From positions 124,001 through 188,000 of the forward strand of contig MCGO01000013.1 in the NCBI GenBank assembly GCA_002104985.1: DNA of 64,000 nucleotides, read 5' to 3'. Shown here piece after piece: positions 20,753 through 31,232 of this stretch. The DNA is from Rhizoclosmatium globosum (lineage: Eukaryota; Chytridiomycota; Chytridiomycetes; Chytridiales; Chytriomycetaceae). The first letter of the stretch is position 1. Each line of letters opens with the position of its first letter. The position numbers were made by a program, and so were the translations under genes. The notes beneath the pieces were generated by a model. That model was not told the origin of the DNA. It saw nothing but the letters and a program-made list of their open reading frames with translations, and searched no databases.

Positions 20753-23004
20753 ATGGTCAAACGCAGAGCCAAAAGCAAGCGCGCCCCAGCGTCGAAGCAG
20801 TACAAAATCGCAGCAAAGGTCAACGAACATGGACGTAAAATGCGGAAGGCGGCGAGAAACAATCCAAATCCAAAGCGTGGGTGTTCCTGAGTTAGGGTTA
20901 AGTTAGGGTTAACATCGTTTCTTTTAGGATTGAAGAAGGATCCGGGTATTCCAGCCTTGTTGCCGTACAAGGATAAGCTGCTTCAGACGATCGAGGACAA
21001 CAAGAGACGGGTGCGCTTTCACTTGACTAGTACCCTCCAACTTCCACCTAACCAACTAATAACCTGTTCAGACGGAGGAGGAAAAGAGACTCGCAAGAGA
21101 GGCAAAGAACAAGGGAAAGCTGACTGACAAACAGGCCCTTGCTGATCTGGTCAGGGATGCAAACAGACGTGCAAACACTTTCGAAGTCAACAACGAAGGA
21201 TCAACCTTCGGAGAGTTCAGAACTGCCGATGAACTTGCTGCAACTGGTCGCAAAGATAACTCAAAGAAGGCGTACTACCGTGAATTCAGAAAGGTTGTCG
21301 AGCAGGCTGATGTCATTTTGGAAGTCTTGGATGCAAGAGATCCTATGGGTTGCAGACCAAAGCAAATTGAAGAAATGATCATGAATGCTGGTGGAAACAA
21401 GAGAATTATTTTGGTTCTCAACAAGATTGGTGAGTTTCAGCAGTTTTCTTGTTCAAACACTTGACACTAACTTGCAACAGATTTGGTTCCCCGTGACGTT
21501 GTCGAAAAGTGGATGAAATACCTTCGCAACGAATTCCCTACTATTGCCTTCAAAGCGAGCACGCAAGCTCAGCGTTCAAACATTGGTCGCAGCAACGTTC
21601 CAACTGACAAGGCCAGTGCTGACCTCCTCAACAGCAGTGAATGTCTTGGAGCCGATAACCTCGTCAAACTCTTGAAAAACTACTGTAGAAACAACAACAT
21701 CAAAACCAGCATCACTGTCGGAGTTGTCGGTTTCCCCAACGTTGGAAAGAGTAGTGTCATCAACTCTTTGAAAAGAAGCAAGGCGTGTAATGTTGGTGCT
21801 TCTGCTGGTGTTACCAAAGTCGCTCAGCAGATTCACTTGGATAAAAACATCAAACTGTTGGATTGCCCTGGTATTGTGTTCAGCAAGGAGAGTCCTTCCA
21901 ACGACCCTAAGGCTCAAGCCGAAGTTCTCTTGAGAAACTGTGTGAAATCTGAACTCATCGATGATCCAATCACTCCTGGTTCGTAATTTCTTGTTTCAAT
22001 GATGATGCCTTTACTAAATTCCACCACTTTGTTAGTCGAGCTCATCTTGTCCCGATGTAGCAAAGAACAAATCCAGCTCTTGTACGATATCCCTCCATTC
22101 TCTAGCACAACTGACTTCTTGATTCACTTGGCCAAAGTCCGTGGAAGACTCAGAAAGGTATGGACTCTCGTATTGGCGATAATTGGTAACCACATCTCAA
22201 TGGCAATTATAATAGCGCGGAAGCCCTGATCTCGAAAGCACTGCTCGCAGTGTTCTCCAAGATTGGAACGCTGGTCGTGTCCCCTTCTACACCCTTCCAC
22301 CAAGCACCGGAGTGGCTGTCACCAGTCACGTCTCTAGTAGCCTTGTTACATCATGGAGCAAAGAGTTTGAAATGCCGGAGATTGTTGAAGTCGAGGAAGC
22401 CCTCATCAACTCTGTTGGTACTCGTGACTCTATGGGACGTATGGTTGCTATGAAGAGCAGTGCTCCTGCTGAGGACGTTGTTGATGATGACAACTATGTT
22501 GACGTAGATGAAGACGAGATGGATGAGGAGGATGATGAAGATGGTGAGTTTTTTTAATGCTTTCTTTCTGAACATTTTTACTCATTAATCCAATCATATT
22601 CAGATGAAGATGGTGAAGAGTGGGACGACGAGGAAGAGGGAGATGAGGATGGTATGATGGAGGAAGACGAGGAGGAAGAGGAAGAAGAAGAAGATGAGGA
22701 CGAAGAAATGGACGTGACACCCAAATTGAGCGCTCCAGCTGCCCCACCTATCGCTCTCGATATCAACAAACTGAAGGCACAAGCTGCTGCCAAGAGGATG
22801 AAGTCTGCTGCTGGGTCCGAGCCAAGGCAACCTGTTCGTGACCTCGCCGAGCAGTTACTCAACCCACAAACGAACAAAGACAAGAAAAAGGCTGCTAAAC
22901 AGAAGAAGAAGCTCGAACGTAGACTCAACAAGGCTGGAGAGGAGGCTTACGACTTTGGAGAGCACTTTGGACTTCCAGAGGGTGACATGGACGAGGACGA
23001 ATAA
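20753..23004 (+). CDS. Nucleolar GTPase, NUG1/GNL3 (nucleostemin) family
   Basis: Seven exons (20753-20876, 20928-21010, 21072-21429, 21481-21978, 22036-22157, 22216-22543, 22604-23004) join to 637 aa with every phase closed. The N-terminus is the Lys/Arg-rich coiled region of the family. G motifs come in circularly permuted order: DARDPMGCR, then NKIDLVP (G4), then GFPNVGKSS (G1, about residue 272) and DCPG (G3). The tail has an Asp/Glu run of about 60 residues and a basic end. NUG1 acts in 60S ribosome assembly and export. Introns 1 and 6 split codons; intron 1 holds two TTAGGG motifs. Confidence 0.9.
20892..20912 (+). repeat. Two TTAGGG telomere-like units in an intron
   Basis: TTAGGGTTAAGTTAGGGTTAA lies inside the first intron of the NUG1-like gene. 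Only two units, so not a telomere. Confidence 0.6.
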
Positions 23005-23123
23005 GTGTGTGTGTGGTCCAATGTTTTTAGTTATATTCATTTCATGATTTGGAATAAACTGCTGCTGTTTATTAGATTTGGGTATTGGTAGAGTCCACGT
23101 GTAAGTGACTGAAAGGAAATAAA

Positions 23124-25097
23124 TCAAATGGGCTGAACTGATTTTGTGGCAACTGTGGTTACTACTTTCAGTGATTGAAACGCAGACGCCTTTGTTTGAG
23201 TAGTAACGCCAACGTTTGGGAATGTTGGGTAGACATATTGTGACTGTTTGGCAACCGAAGTACTATCTGTTTGATCAGCGGTCAGGCGCAGAGTGCTATA
23301 TTAGAACATTTAGTTATCAGTTAATGCATATATAGTGCTGAGCTACTTACTAAACGATGCTGGTGATTGCAGGGGTTAAGGTGAAGTACAAAAGAATTAG
23401 AATCGTCGCAATAAAAGGATAAGCAACTTACAAAAGCGCAAGCATGACGATAAACACTATCAAAATCATATAGCATTTGTACTTGTGGAAAAACCTTGAG
23501 AACGGCGAATACTTTGCAAGCTCTGTTTGACTCGGAAAGCACCATTCACAAGCAGATATCTCGTCATCATCAAAATGACCATGCTCAGGCGACGCCGGTG
23601 GTTCGCTTGTCACTGGCGTCATTTCAAACAACTTGGCTTCTTCAGGTAAAACCGCATTATCTCGAAACACAGCTCGAATCCGCGAACTCTCCAAAAAGTC
23701 GTCATCAGTCGCAAATAGAATCGCATCGTACGTAGTAATTTCATCCTCCTTACTCTCCTCAACCTCTTCTTCCTCCTCCGAAATCATACTTGGCATCCCA
23801 CGTTCAGGCGACGCGAATGGATTCACTTCATCGTAATCTAGTAACTCTTCGCCAGCGGCTTCTCGCCTCGAGTTCTCGCTCTTGACCATCAAGACCCACT
23901 CTTCGAATGACGCTTGCTGGCCGGATGAGTTGACCGCGTTCAAGTACGATAACGTGCGTCGGCGGCATTTTTGGGTCGGTGGTACTTCTTGTGGACTGAC
24001 TGGTTTGGCGAATCGGGTGATGGAGCCTTCGGGGATTTGGATTCGTGGGGTTGTGGACATTTGGGCGTTGAGTTGGGATGGGAGATGAGGGCTTGGATGG
24101 TTTGGCTTGCGTTCTTTCCGGTCTCGAGGTCGGTTGGTGGAGCGATGGAGGCTTTTTTGGATGGGGATGGTGGACCGCTTTTGGTCCCTGGGATTCCAGA
24201 GAGTCTCTTGGCGATTCCGTTGAAGAAGGATGGAGGTACTAAAGCAGTAGCGGGAGTGTTATTTGGATTTGCTGGGAGGTCGTCTTCCTCATCTGCTAAG
24301 GCGGCTCTTGGGGATCCAATAGTCCAGGATGTTGGACCACCTTGTTCGATTTGGCGGACAGTTGGGCTTGGAGGGGGTAAATCGACTTCTGGAACTTTGA
24401 GCATATTGTTGGTATTAATCTTGATTGAAATATCTGGTTTCTTGCCAGGCTTTGCGGTTGATGACAGGCGATTACTTGTTGGAGGGATGGCATTCGTTGA
24501 AGCTCTTGTTGAAGCTGGCTTGTTTTCAGGCAACATTGAGATTCTCTTTGATATCTTTTGAGCTGTAGTTTGCTCTGTTCTTGAGGGTCTGACCATAAAG
24601 TATTCAACGTGCCCAATAATGTCCGTATTCGAAAGTGGGTTCAGGACATTGAGTCTGTGAATCAACTTCTTGTCAAAGTACACCTATCCGAAAATATTAG
24701 ATCTGGGGTGTGCGGGATTTCGTATGCTTACCTGAGTCTGAAAAAGAATCTTGTTCAAGTGGTATGCATGGTAGTACGAAAAGAACTTTGAATCAGGTTG
24801 TTTATGATCCCACGTCTGTACACGCGCAATAATAAATGATTTCGTTCCCTTTGGTTCACAGTTGGCATGGGCTGCGATCAAGTCACCGAATGATTCCAGA
24901 CAAAAAGAATCTTCATATTCAGCTGACACGGAGTCAAGAACTCTGTCTCCACTGCTATCGAGTAGTCGAATGACTTTCATGAGTTTGGCCGTTGTTTTTC
25001 TGAAATAGATTGAATAGATGTTTCTGCTCGTTTCTGATTCGCGTTCAGAAGCGTAAACGCCAATCGTTTCTTCTCGTCTATTTATATACGTAAACAT
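23124..25097 (-). CDS. Unknown single-pass membrane protein with a 9-nt exon
   Basis: Minus-strand exons: 25097-24732, 24683-23432, 23359-23351 and 23295-23124. The N-terminal 120 residues look folded (FIIARVQTWDHKQPDSKFFS); a long Ser/Pro/Glu-rich middle follows; then a membrane span (YMILIVFIVMLALL) and a 60-residue Thr/Val/Gln-rich end. Between 24683 and 23432 the reading frame changes once, somewhere near 24300-24060, both frames being open over the overlap; a 32-nt (24042-24011) or 62-nt (24262-24201) intron would fit the phase, as would a sequence error. The 9-nt exon at 23351-23359 has good signals on both sides and keeps the frame. No known family is recognised. Confidence 0.55.
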
Positions 25098-25145
25098 CGG
25101 AAAAGAATAGTATGAATATCTAGTACAATAATTAATTCTTTTAAA

Positions 25146-25691
25146 ATGAACCGAACTGAAGAGAAGCTCAAAGACCTTGAAGTTCGTTTCTCACGTCTCA
25201 GTAATGACGGCCAAGACTGTCTCCAAGCTATCGCAAACTGGACAATAACTCGAGCAAGATCTGTTGAAGATGCCTGGGACTCAGAGGATGTTGTCGATTG
25301 GAAGTCTGACAGGAAACCATCATCCTTTGATGACATTGCATCGTCTCGCATAAGTCTTTTGAGTATCCTGAAACTAATGGATGCTATCGTCAAAGACATG
25401 AATGCTGTCCTTGCGTCGTTTGTGCGGGATTACTCGAATCTGTTGCAGGATGTTGAAGTGTTGGCGAAAGTGCAAAGTGAGCTTCAGAGTCGATTCGTGA
25501 TTTGTTACTGCTTTTACTAACTAGTGTATTTATCAGATTTCAAGCGGAGGGTGCAGGCTTACAATAAGGAGCTCGAGCTCAAGTCCACAATCTGTTCAAA
25601 TGTCTATACTCTGGAAGATTCGCAAAAAGGAATGGTCTATGTATCCTGTTGGCTACATCAACCGTTCATATCAAATGAAGACCCATTTTGA
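25146..25691 (+). CDS. CINP (CDK2-interacting protein) homologue
   Basis: Exons 25146-25476 and 25537-25691 join to 161 aa; the intron has a TACTAAC branch site. The protein is helical and coiled-coil throughout. Its end, YNKELELKSTICSNVY followed by MVYVSCWLHQPFI, resembles the conserved CINP C-terminus (YxKELxLKxxV ... VYLSxWxxQPYI). In animals CINP binds CDK2 and ATRIP and belongs to an AAA-ATPase complex active in replication and ribosome maturation. It starts 48 bp from the divergent membrane-protein gene and ends 15 bp from the convergent THG1 gene. Confidence 0.7.
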
Positions 25692-25706
25692 GCTTTATTT
25701 TGGCTT

Positions 25707-27285
25707 CTATTCCAATATTCCCTTTCCGTCCCCAGTCAACCAAAACTCATCCGCTATAATATCCACATGAGCTATGTGGACAATGCTTTTCTCCCGTTCA
25801 ATCACATTGCCTTGTTCAGTTTCTTTGACAGGAACCATCATTTTCCGTCGAAACAGAACTGAGCCCTTCCGGAATATCTCTGGGAGCGTGTTGTAGTTGA
25901 TGTTGAACTGTTTGAACAAGATTTCGTTCTTTGAAGCTGATGTTGTATCTTTTAAGATGGCCTGAGCTTGGGTTGTCGTCATTGGGGGATTTTTGGTAGG
26001 ATCTTGTACGAGGGCCCAGAATGTTGTGTTATACTATGGAAGTGATCAGTTTCCGAAGTTTTCAAAGAGATGGCTGCGTACCAGGTTATTGATGTGGCAA
26101 TCTGCTTGTCGCCATGAAAAGTAATCTCGAACATTTTCCGCCGTTGGATAACAAACTGCCCGTGCATCTATATGAGAACATAAGTATAGGTGTATTCGTC
26201 AATTGTGAAGCAGTGACTGATCGAATATCTATGTCACACTATGGCTCATTTTCGTATGAGTGACCTTCATCTTCTTGCTTTCTAAGCTCGTTCCTCGCTA
26301 CAGATATGTCATCGAAGGCATGCTCGTTCCTCGCCAATAGAAAGCTCGTTCCTGGCGTTCCTCATTTAAAACACACTCGTTCCTCACTGATACAAAGCTC
26401 GTTCCTCGCTATTAGAAAGCTTGTTCCTCGAGACAGGCATGTCACCGAAGGCATGCTCGTTCCTCGCTTATAAAAAGCTCGTCCCTCGCATAAAGCATAC
26501 TCGTCATGAAGGCTCGTCCCTCGCCAATAAAAAGTCACATAAAACACGCTCGTTCCTCGCCATTAGAAAGTTCGTTCCTCACTGAAAGAATGCTCGTTCC
26601 TCGCATAAAGCACGCTCGTTCCTCGCATACAGCATGCTCGTTCCTCGCTGATAGAATAATCGTTCCTCGCTAATACAAAGCTCGTTCGTCGCATAAAGCA
26701 TGCTCGTTCCTCGCTAATAGAAAGCAGGGTTCCTCACTACTAACAAAAAGCTCGTTCCTCGCGACAAGACAAAAAGAACAAGACACATACCGAAAGAGGG
26801 AGGATACCTCAAAAGAGTAGAGTCACCCATAAACTTGAACCAGTTGACGACATAATAAGAAGTAAAGAGGGAGGCGATGGTTGAAACAATTTTAGCTTCC
26901 CGGCGTTTAAAGAGAGTAGAATCGCGTCTGAGTAAAAACGAATATTCATCTGATTCGCCGTAGGCAAGGACAATGTCTTGGATGTCAGTCATGACACCTT
27001 TCGCAGCTTCATTAGCCAAGTGAAGTGCCCTTAGGTCATTTGGCTTTTCAAAGTTGTGTTCTTGAGAGAAGCGATGGAAGCCATGACCTGGTCAGATAAT
27101 GGATGGTTTTGTGAGGTTTGTTGAAAGAGTGTGGAAGGTTGAGTTGAATGAGTTGTGGTAGTGAAGTGAAGGGGAGTAGAGAAAGAGCGACACAAACCAT
27201 CGACTCTAATGACAACATAAGTGTTCCTGAGCAGAGTCTGGTGCTGTTCAAAGTGTTTCACGTACTCGTACTTTGACTTTGCCAT
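25707..27285 (-). CDS. THG1: tRNA-His guanylyltransferase
   Basis: Exons 27285-27198, 27087-26791, 26167-26082 and 26033-25707 (minus) give 265 aa, the family's usual length. Motifs: VVIRVDGHGFHRFS (metal-binding Asp), FEKPNDLRA, YGESDEYSFL (second metal-binding Asp pair), RYPPSFDARAVCYPT and WRQADCHINN. Thg1 adds the G-1 nucleotide to tRNA-His by 3'-5' polymerisation, needed for histidyl-tRNA charging. The third intron is 623 nt, about ten times the local norm, because it contains a 22-bp minisatellite. The start is 39 bp from the divergent TFIIB-family gene. Confidence 0.92.
26283..26765 (-). repeat. 22-bp minisatellite inside THG1 intron 3
   Basis: About 20 copies of a unit with core GCTCGTTCCTCGC (plus strand) and a variable 9-nt remainder such as TAATAGAAA, ATAAAGCAT or CAATAAAAA. 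Most copies keep a 22-bp step; two carry a longer remainder ending GAAGGCAT. On the transcript strand the core reads GCGAGGAACGAGC. The array fills most of the intron and leaves both splice sites clear. Confidence 0.85.
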
Positions 27286-27324
27286 TTTATTGTTTGTTTT
27301 TTTATCAGAAGCAGTTCCAAGTTG
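27286..27324. promoter_or_regulatory. 39-bp bidirectional start region between THG1 and TFIIB-family gene
   Basis: The two start codons point away from each other with only 39 bp between them, a T-rich run. Either promoter elements lie inside the coding regions or the true starts are further in. Confidence 0.4.
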
Positions 27325-28347
27325 ATGTCATGCTGTTCCACACCCCAAATCGAAAGTGAATCCGACCTTTTAGTGTGCACGAATTGCGGGACAGTTCATC
27401 ACGAGTCCGTTCTTGTTTCTCAGTTGTCGTTTTCCGAGTCTGGTTCGACACACTCTTCAACGCACTCTGGTTCAACACAAACACAAACACAAACACAAAC
27501 ACAGCCAATCCAATCCAACCAATCAACTGAACTTCGCCGCTTTGCCGTTTCCGCGGCGTCGTCGTTGCCGCAACTCGCGAACTGCGCCGACGAAGCGCTT
27601 TCGTTGCTTCGCCAACTTCAACTTCAACTTCAACTTGAACAAAGTCAAAGTGCGACGAGTGCTGTGCTTGGCCTTGCGAAGAGTCCGCGTGTTCGGGTGG
27701 CGGCCGCGCTCTTTGTTGTCGCCCGATTGAAAGATCGGAATGTGTCGGCGGCCCAGATTGTGAAGGCACTTGGAATAAGCACAAATCCACAGCGACTGCT
27801 TGCTCTGGCACACAAACTCAGACTCAAACTGCATCTGCCTCCCTTTCCTCAACGGGATGCTTCTCGCCTCTTGGATCGAGCTGCAAATGCTCTCTTTCGG
27901 AATTCGGATGAATTGCACTCTTCTAAACGCGTATTGTGTCTGGAATATGCTGACTTTTTGCTGACTCTTGCGAAACTGGGCTCTGTGTCGGATGCCAAAC
28001 ATGTTGCGCCTCTTGCTGCTGCCTCGCTCTTGCTTGGGTACTGTGCTGCAACTGGCACGCCCGTCTCGAAACCTCAGAAATTGCGCATTCTTTCTGTCCT
28101 CGAATGTTCTGAAGGTGCAATGCAAAAGCGATGTTCGGATTTTGTGCATCTCGTGTCACTGGAGTTGGAAGCAGTGCCTTGGTACCCGCCGAATTTTCTT
28201 ATGAAAACGGACGATGGTGTATCAGCCAAAAGAGTGGTCCCGACCTCAAAAGCATTTTGCGTTAAATTTGGTTCTGTGCTCAAAGACTTGAAGAAACTGG
28301 CTGAATCTCCTCTCCAAAGTGATACCAGTGACGATGAAGAAGAATGA
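27325..28347 (+). CDS. TFIIB-family protein, BRF2-like
   Basis: Single exon, 340 aa. The N-terminus resembles a TFIIB zinc ribbon (MSCCSTP ... LLVCTNCGTVHHESVLV), but the first pair is adjacent (Cys 3-Cys 4) instead of CX2C, so metal binding may be altered. A Gln/Thr repeat (QTQTQTQTQ) links to two cyclin-like helical repeats (about residues 75-150 and 185-265, e.g. VAAALFVVARLKDRNVSAAQ and LAAASLLLGYCAATG). TFIIB relatives load RNA polymerase on promoters; BRF2 serves Pol III type 3 promoters. TFIIB, Brf1 and Rrn7 are less likely given the short size and divergent ribbon. The acidic tail ends SDDEEE. Confidence 0.6.
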   Translation: MSCCSTPQIESESDLLVCTNCGTVHHESVLVSQLSFSESGSTHSSTHSGSTQTQTQTQTQPIQSNQSTELRRFAVSAASSLPQLANCADEALSLLRQLQLQLQLEQSQSATSAVLGLAKSPRVRVAAALFVVARLKDRNVSAAQIVKALGISTNPQRLLALAHKLRLKLHLPPFPQRDASRLLDRAANALFRNSDELHSSKRVLCLEYADFLLTLAKLGSVSDAKHVAPLAAASLLLGYCAATGTPVSKPQKLRILSVLECSEGAMQKRCSDFVHLVSLELEAVPWYPPNFLMKTDDGVSAKRVVPTSKAFCVKFGSVLKDLKKLAESPLQSDTSDDEEE

Positions 28348-28593
28348 ATTAATTATTATGTATGTGTAAATAAATAATTGTGTATTTAAGTTGCTGACGT
28401 CAGCTTGATAGCAAAAGTTTCAAACTCCGATCATAATTCCCAAAAATCTCAACGCCGACTGAGTCACTGTCAAACTTGTCGCTCACATTGAATTATTTAA
28501 TTTAATTCTGTTCTAATCTCCAAGGGTAAGCATCCCATCGGTGTTCTTTACGTACCAACTCATCCTGACTTCACACACTTTCATGAATTAGGC

Positions 28594-30933
28594 ATGGACG
28601 CGTTTATCCTGTTGTTTATGGCTGCGGCAGTCCAGGCTTTGCTTGAGCCATATCCTACTCCTGTCTCTGACTGGATGACACAAACTTCATGGGCTCCTTC
28701 GGACGGAGCCAAACTCGACAGTAATCCTCCTTCCTTCTGGTGGAGTGGCTTTGACTCCGCCCCAAAGACATACAAACTTGAATTGTCATCACCTACCCAA
28801 ACCTGGACCTTTACAGATCTCACAAACAACTACTATACGCTACCGTTTGAGCTTCCCACCAACACTACTTATTCTTGGCGCGTCACAAAATACAAACCCG
28901 GTTCTTCAGCCGCAAGTTCAATACGAAAATTCCAGCTCTTGGCTAACGCTGAGTCCATTGGAATCTTGGCACCCGACTTTGCATCCCAGGTTGCTAACGC
29001 CCCACACCCTCGTCTCCTTCCAAACGGTCTCGCTCGCATCAAGTACCTCGCGTCTCCAGACGGAATCGGCTATCCAACCCGCATCAAAAACGTAGACTGG
29101 TACTTTACAAACTGCAACAACGCGACTCTCATGCCAGACTCAAACCTCACAGTCGCTTCGTTCCCAGCTGGCTCACAAGCACTAGAATCGTTTTATTTAA
29201 AGGTCGCTGCTGACGTGAACACCCTCACAAAAGCGATTTACACGTACTCTTGGTCGTTATGGTTGAATCCAAGTAACGCCGTCCATTTCGCAGAGTTACG
29301 TCGACGTATGCTCTCCATTGCTGCGTATAATGTAACGGGTGCAACTGGAGCTGCAAGCCAAGACCAAGCGAACCGTGATATCATGCTTTCCCTATCCATG
29401 GCGTATGATGTTGTGAAATCAAACCTGACGGAATCGGAACGCGCTTCTGTTGTTGCTGCTATCCGTGCTCGTGGTCTCCAGGTGTATAACGGTGGGACTG
29501 AGATTAAAGGGTTGTTGATGTATCCGCATGATTCTCATGGAGCGAATACTCTTGGATTCCTTTCTTGCACTGCACTTGCTATGGCGGGGGAGTTTCCTGA
29601 GGCTGTTCAATGGTTGAATGAGACACTACCGATGTATATTGCGTTGTATAGTACTTGGAGTACGGAAGATGGTGGATTCGGAAACGGGCTTGGATACGCG
29701 TTCTTTGATGCGACCGACTCTCCACAACGTTGGAACTGGATGAGCAGCGCGTCAGGTGTGAATGTTGTGGGGAAACAGTGGATTCGTAATTGGCCGCTTC
29801 AGTTTATTTACTTCTCCCCGCCCTACGCTGACAGCGTTGGAGTTGGGTTTGGTGATAGTGGGGAGATGGATGCAACGTTTTATCGTGGGATTATTTGTGG
29901 ATCTTTGATTTCACGGGTGTTGGGTGATACGTCTTCTATTCTGACGCAAGCACAACGGAACTTGTACCTGTGGTACTGTGACCGCGTGAATGCTAATAAG
30001 TATACTGATGACAGGTATTATGGACATATGTGGCTTGCAAACTTCAACCCTGTTCCGCAGTTGACTGATGTTGCAATGAACTCGGCTGGATATGCTGCCG
30101 GTATATATTTGCGACAAATTGGGTGGGTTGCAATGCACTCCACTCTGTTCAGTCCAAATCGCACTTCTCTGTATTTCCGTTGCGGACCATTTGGATCGTA
30201 CAATCACAACAGTGCTGATCAGCTTTCATTCACGCTATCCCACCGTGGACAATCATTCTTGATTGCAAGTGGTTATTATGACTATTATGGATCTCCTCAG
30301 CATTATGGTTGGCGTAAGCAGACAAAGGCTCAATCTGGAGGAGTTACTCTTTCGAATGATCAAGGCCAAAGAATTAACAGTTTTACTTCTGTTGGCGCGG
30401 TTAAGCAATGGTCCACCACTGATGCATTTGATGCTGTGACTGGAAGCGCTGTTGATGCCTATAACGACGGTTACACTTCCAAACAAGTAACAAGAGCTTC
30501 TAGAAGCATAATTTACCTCCGTGGAACCAACAAATTCATTATCCAAGATCAATTTGACTCTCCAACTCCCCAAAATTGGTCTTGGAACTTCCATTCATAC
30601 AAAGCCGTGACTCAACTTGGACCTGGACGTGTAATGGTCCCAGCACCAACAGGAAACGCAACTGTCTGTTTACGTGTCTTGAATCCTGATTCACTTGTCT
30701 TTTCTCAGACGAATTTGTTTCCAGCGAATGCTCAAACGTCCTTGCCGAATCAGAATCATGCAAAGTGGCAAGTTTGGAGTCCAACGACTTCATTTAGTTT
30801 GGTTGTGGTTGTTGATCCGGATTGCACAAATAGTACTTTGGTAGAGGAAGCTGGCATTTTGGCGAATCGGTCTGTTGCTCTTCCAGATGGAACTCATTTG
30901 GTGTTTGATGGGGATTTGTTGCATCAAGTCTGA
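28594..30933 (+). CDS. Secreted heparinase II/III-like polysaccharide lyase
   Basis: Single exon of 779 aa, intronless although most neighbours have several introns. A signal peptide is visible (MDAFILLFMAAAVQALLEP). The first 110 residues form a beta-sandwich-like module (FWWSGFDSAPKTYKLE ... TTYSWRVTKYKPG), followed by an alpha/alpha toroid (HPRLLPNG, SMAYDVVKSNLTESERASV, HDSHGANTLGF) and a C-terminal beta domain typical of DUF4962/Hepar_II_III proteins. Related enzymes cleave uronate-containing polysaccharides by beta-elimination; likely active residues are in the Asn/His/Tyr motifs (YYDYYGSPQHYGWRKQ). Many NXS/T sites suggest glycosylation. Absence of introns fits, but does not prove, transfer from bacteria. 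Confidence 0.7.
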   Translation: MDAFILLFMAAAVQALLEPYPTPVSDWMTQTSWAPSDGAKLDSNPPSFWWSGFDSAPKTYKLELSSPTQTWTFTDLTNNYYTLPFELPTNTTYSWRVTKYKPGSSAASSIRKFQLLANAESIGILAPDFASQVANAPHPRLLPNGLARIKYLASPDGIGYPTRIKNVDWYFTNCNNATLMPDSNLTVASFPAGSQALESFYLKVAADVNTLTKAIYTYSWSLWLNPSNAVHFAELRRRMLSIAAYNVTGATGAASQDQANRDIMLSLSMAYDVVKSNLTESERASVVAAIRARGLQVYNGGTEIKGLLMYPHDSHGANTLGFLSCTALAMAGEFPEAVQWLNETLPMYIALYSTWSTEDGGFGNGLGYAFFDATDSPQRWNWMSSASGVNVVGKQWIRNWPLQFIYFSPPYADSVGVGFGDSGEMDATFYRGIICGSLISRVLGDTSSILTQAQRNLYLWYCDRVNANKYTDDRYYGHMWLANFNPVPQLTDVAMNSAGYAAGIYLRQIGWVAMHSTLFSPNRTSLYFRCGPFGSYNHNSADQLSFTLSHRGQSFLIASGYYDYYGSPQHYGWRKQTKAQSGGVTLSNDQGQRINSFTSVGAVKQWSTTDAFDAVTGSAVDAYNDGYTSKQVTRASRSIIYLRGTNKFIIQDQFDSPTPQNWSWNFHSYKAVTQLGPGRVMVPAPTGNATVCLRVLNPDSLVFSQTNLFPANAQTSLPNQNHAKWQVWSPTTSFSLVVVVDPDCTNSTLVEEAGILANRSVALPDGTHLVFDGDLLHQV

Positions 30934-31232
30934 TACGCTTCAGAGTTGCTGAAATAAATGTTCTGAAGAAAGTCCCGAAAGAATGAACAACGTTAATAAA
31001 TTAACTTTAGTTTTATTAATTCATGGATTTAATTCTTTCAGAGTGTTCTGTTCAATGAAGTGAAAAAAATCAATTTCCGGTTATTTAATATTTTATTTAG
31101 ACAGAAAAGCCGTTAGTCTGATAGACGATGCATTAAAAACTGTCAAACCGTCTCAAATATCACAAAAGAAAGGAGATTAGGAAGAATAAACGCGCCCTCC
31201 CATCCTAATTCCGAGTCCAGATCCGTAAGAAT

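Noticed and set aside
26283..26765. The repeated 13-nt core with variable remainder recalls a CRISPR array
   Set aside because: Spacers are only about 9 nt and partly repeat each other, cores vary, and the array lies in a spliced intron of a eukaryotic THG1 gene.
27523..28283. Long minus-strand frames opposite the TFIIB-family gene
   Set aside because: Shadow frames of a GC-richer single exon; products are Arg/Ser-rich without domains.
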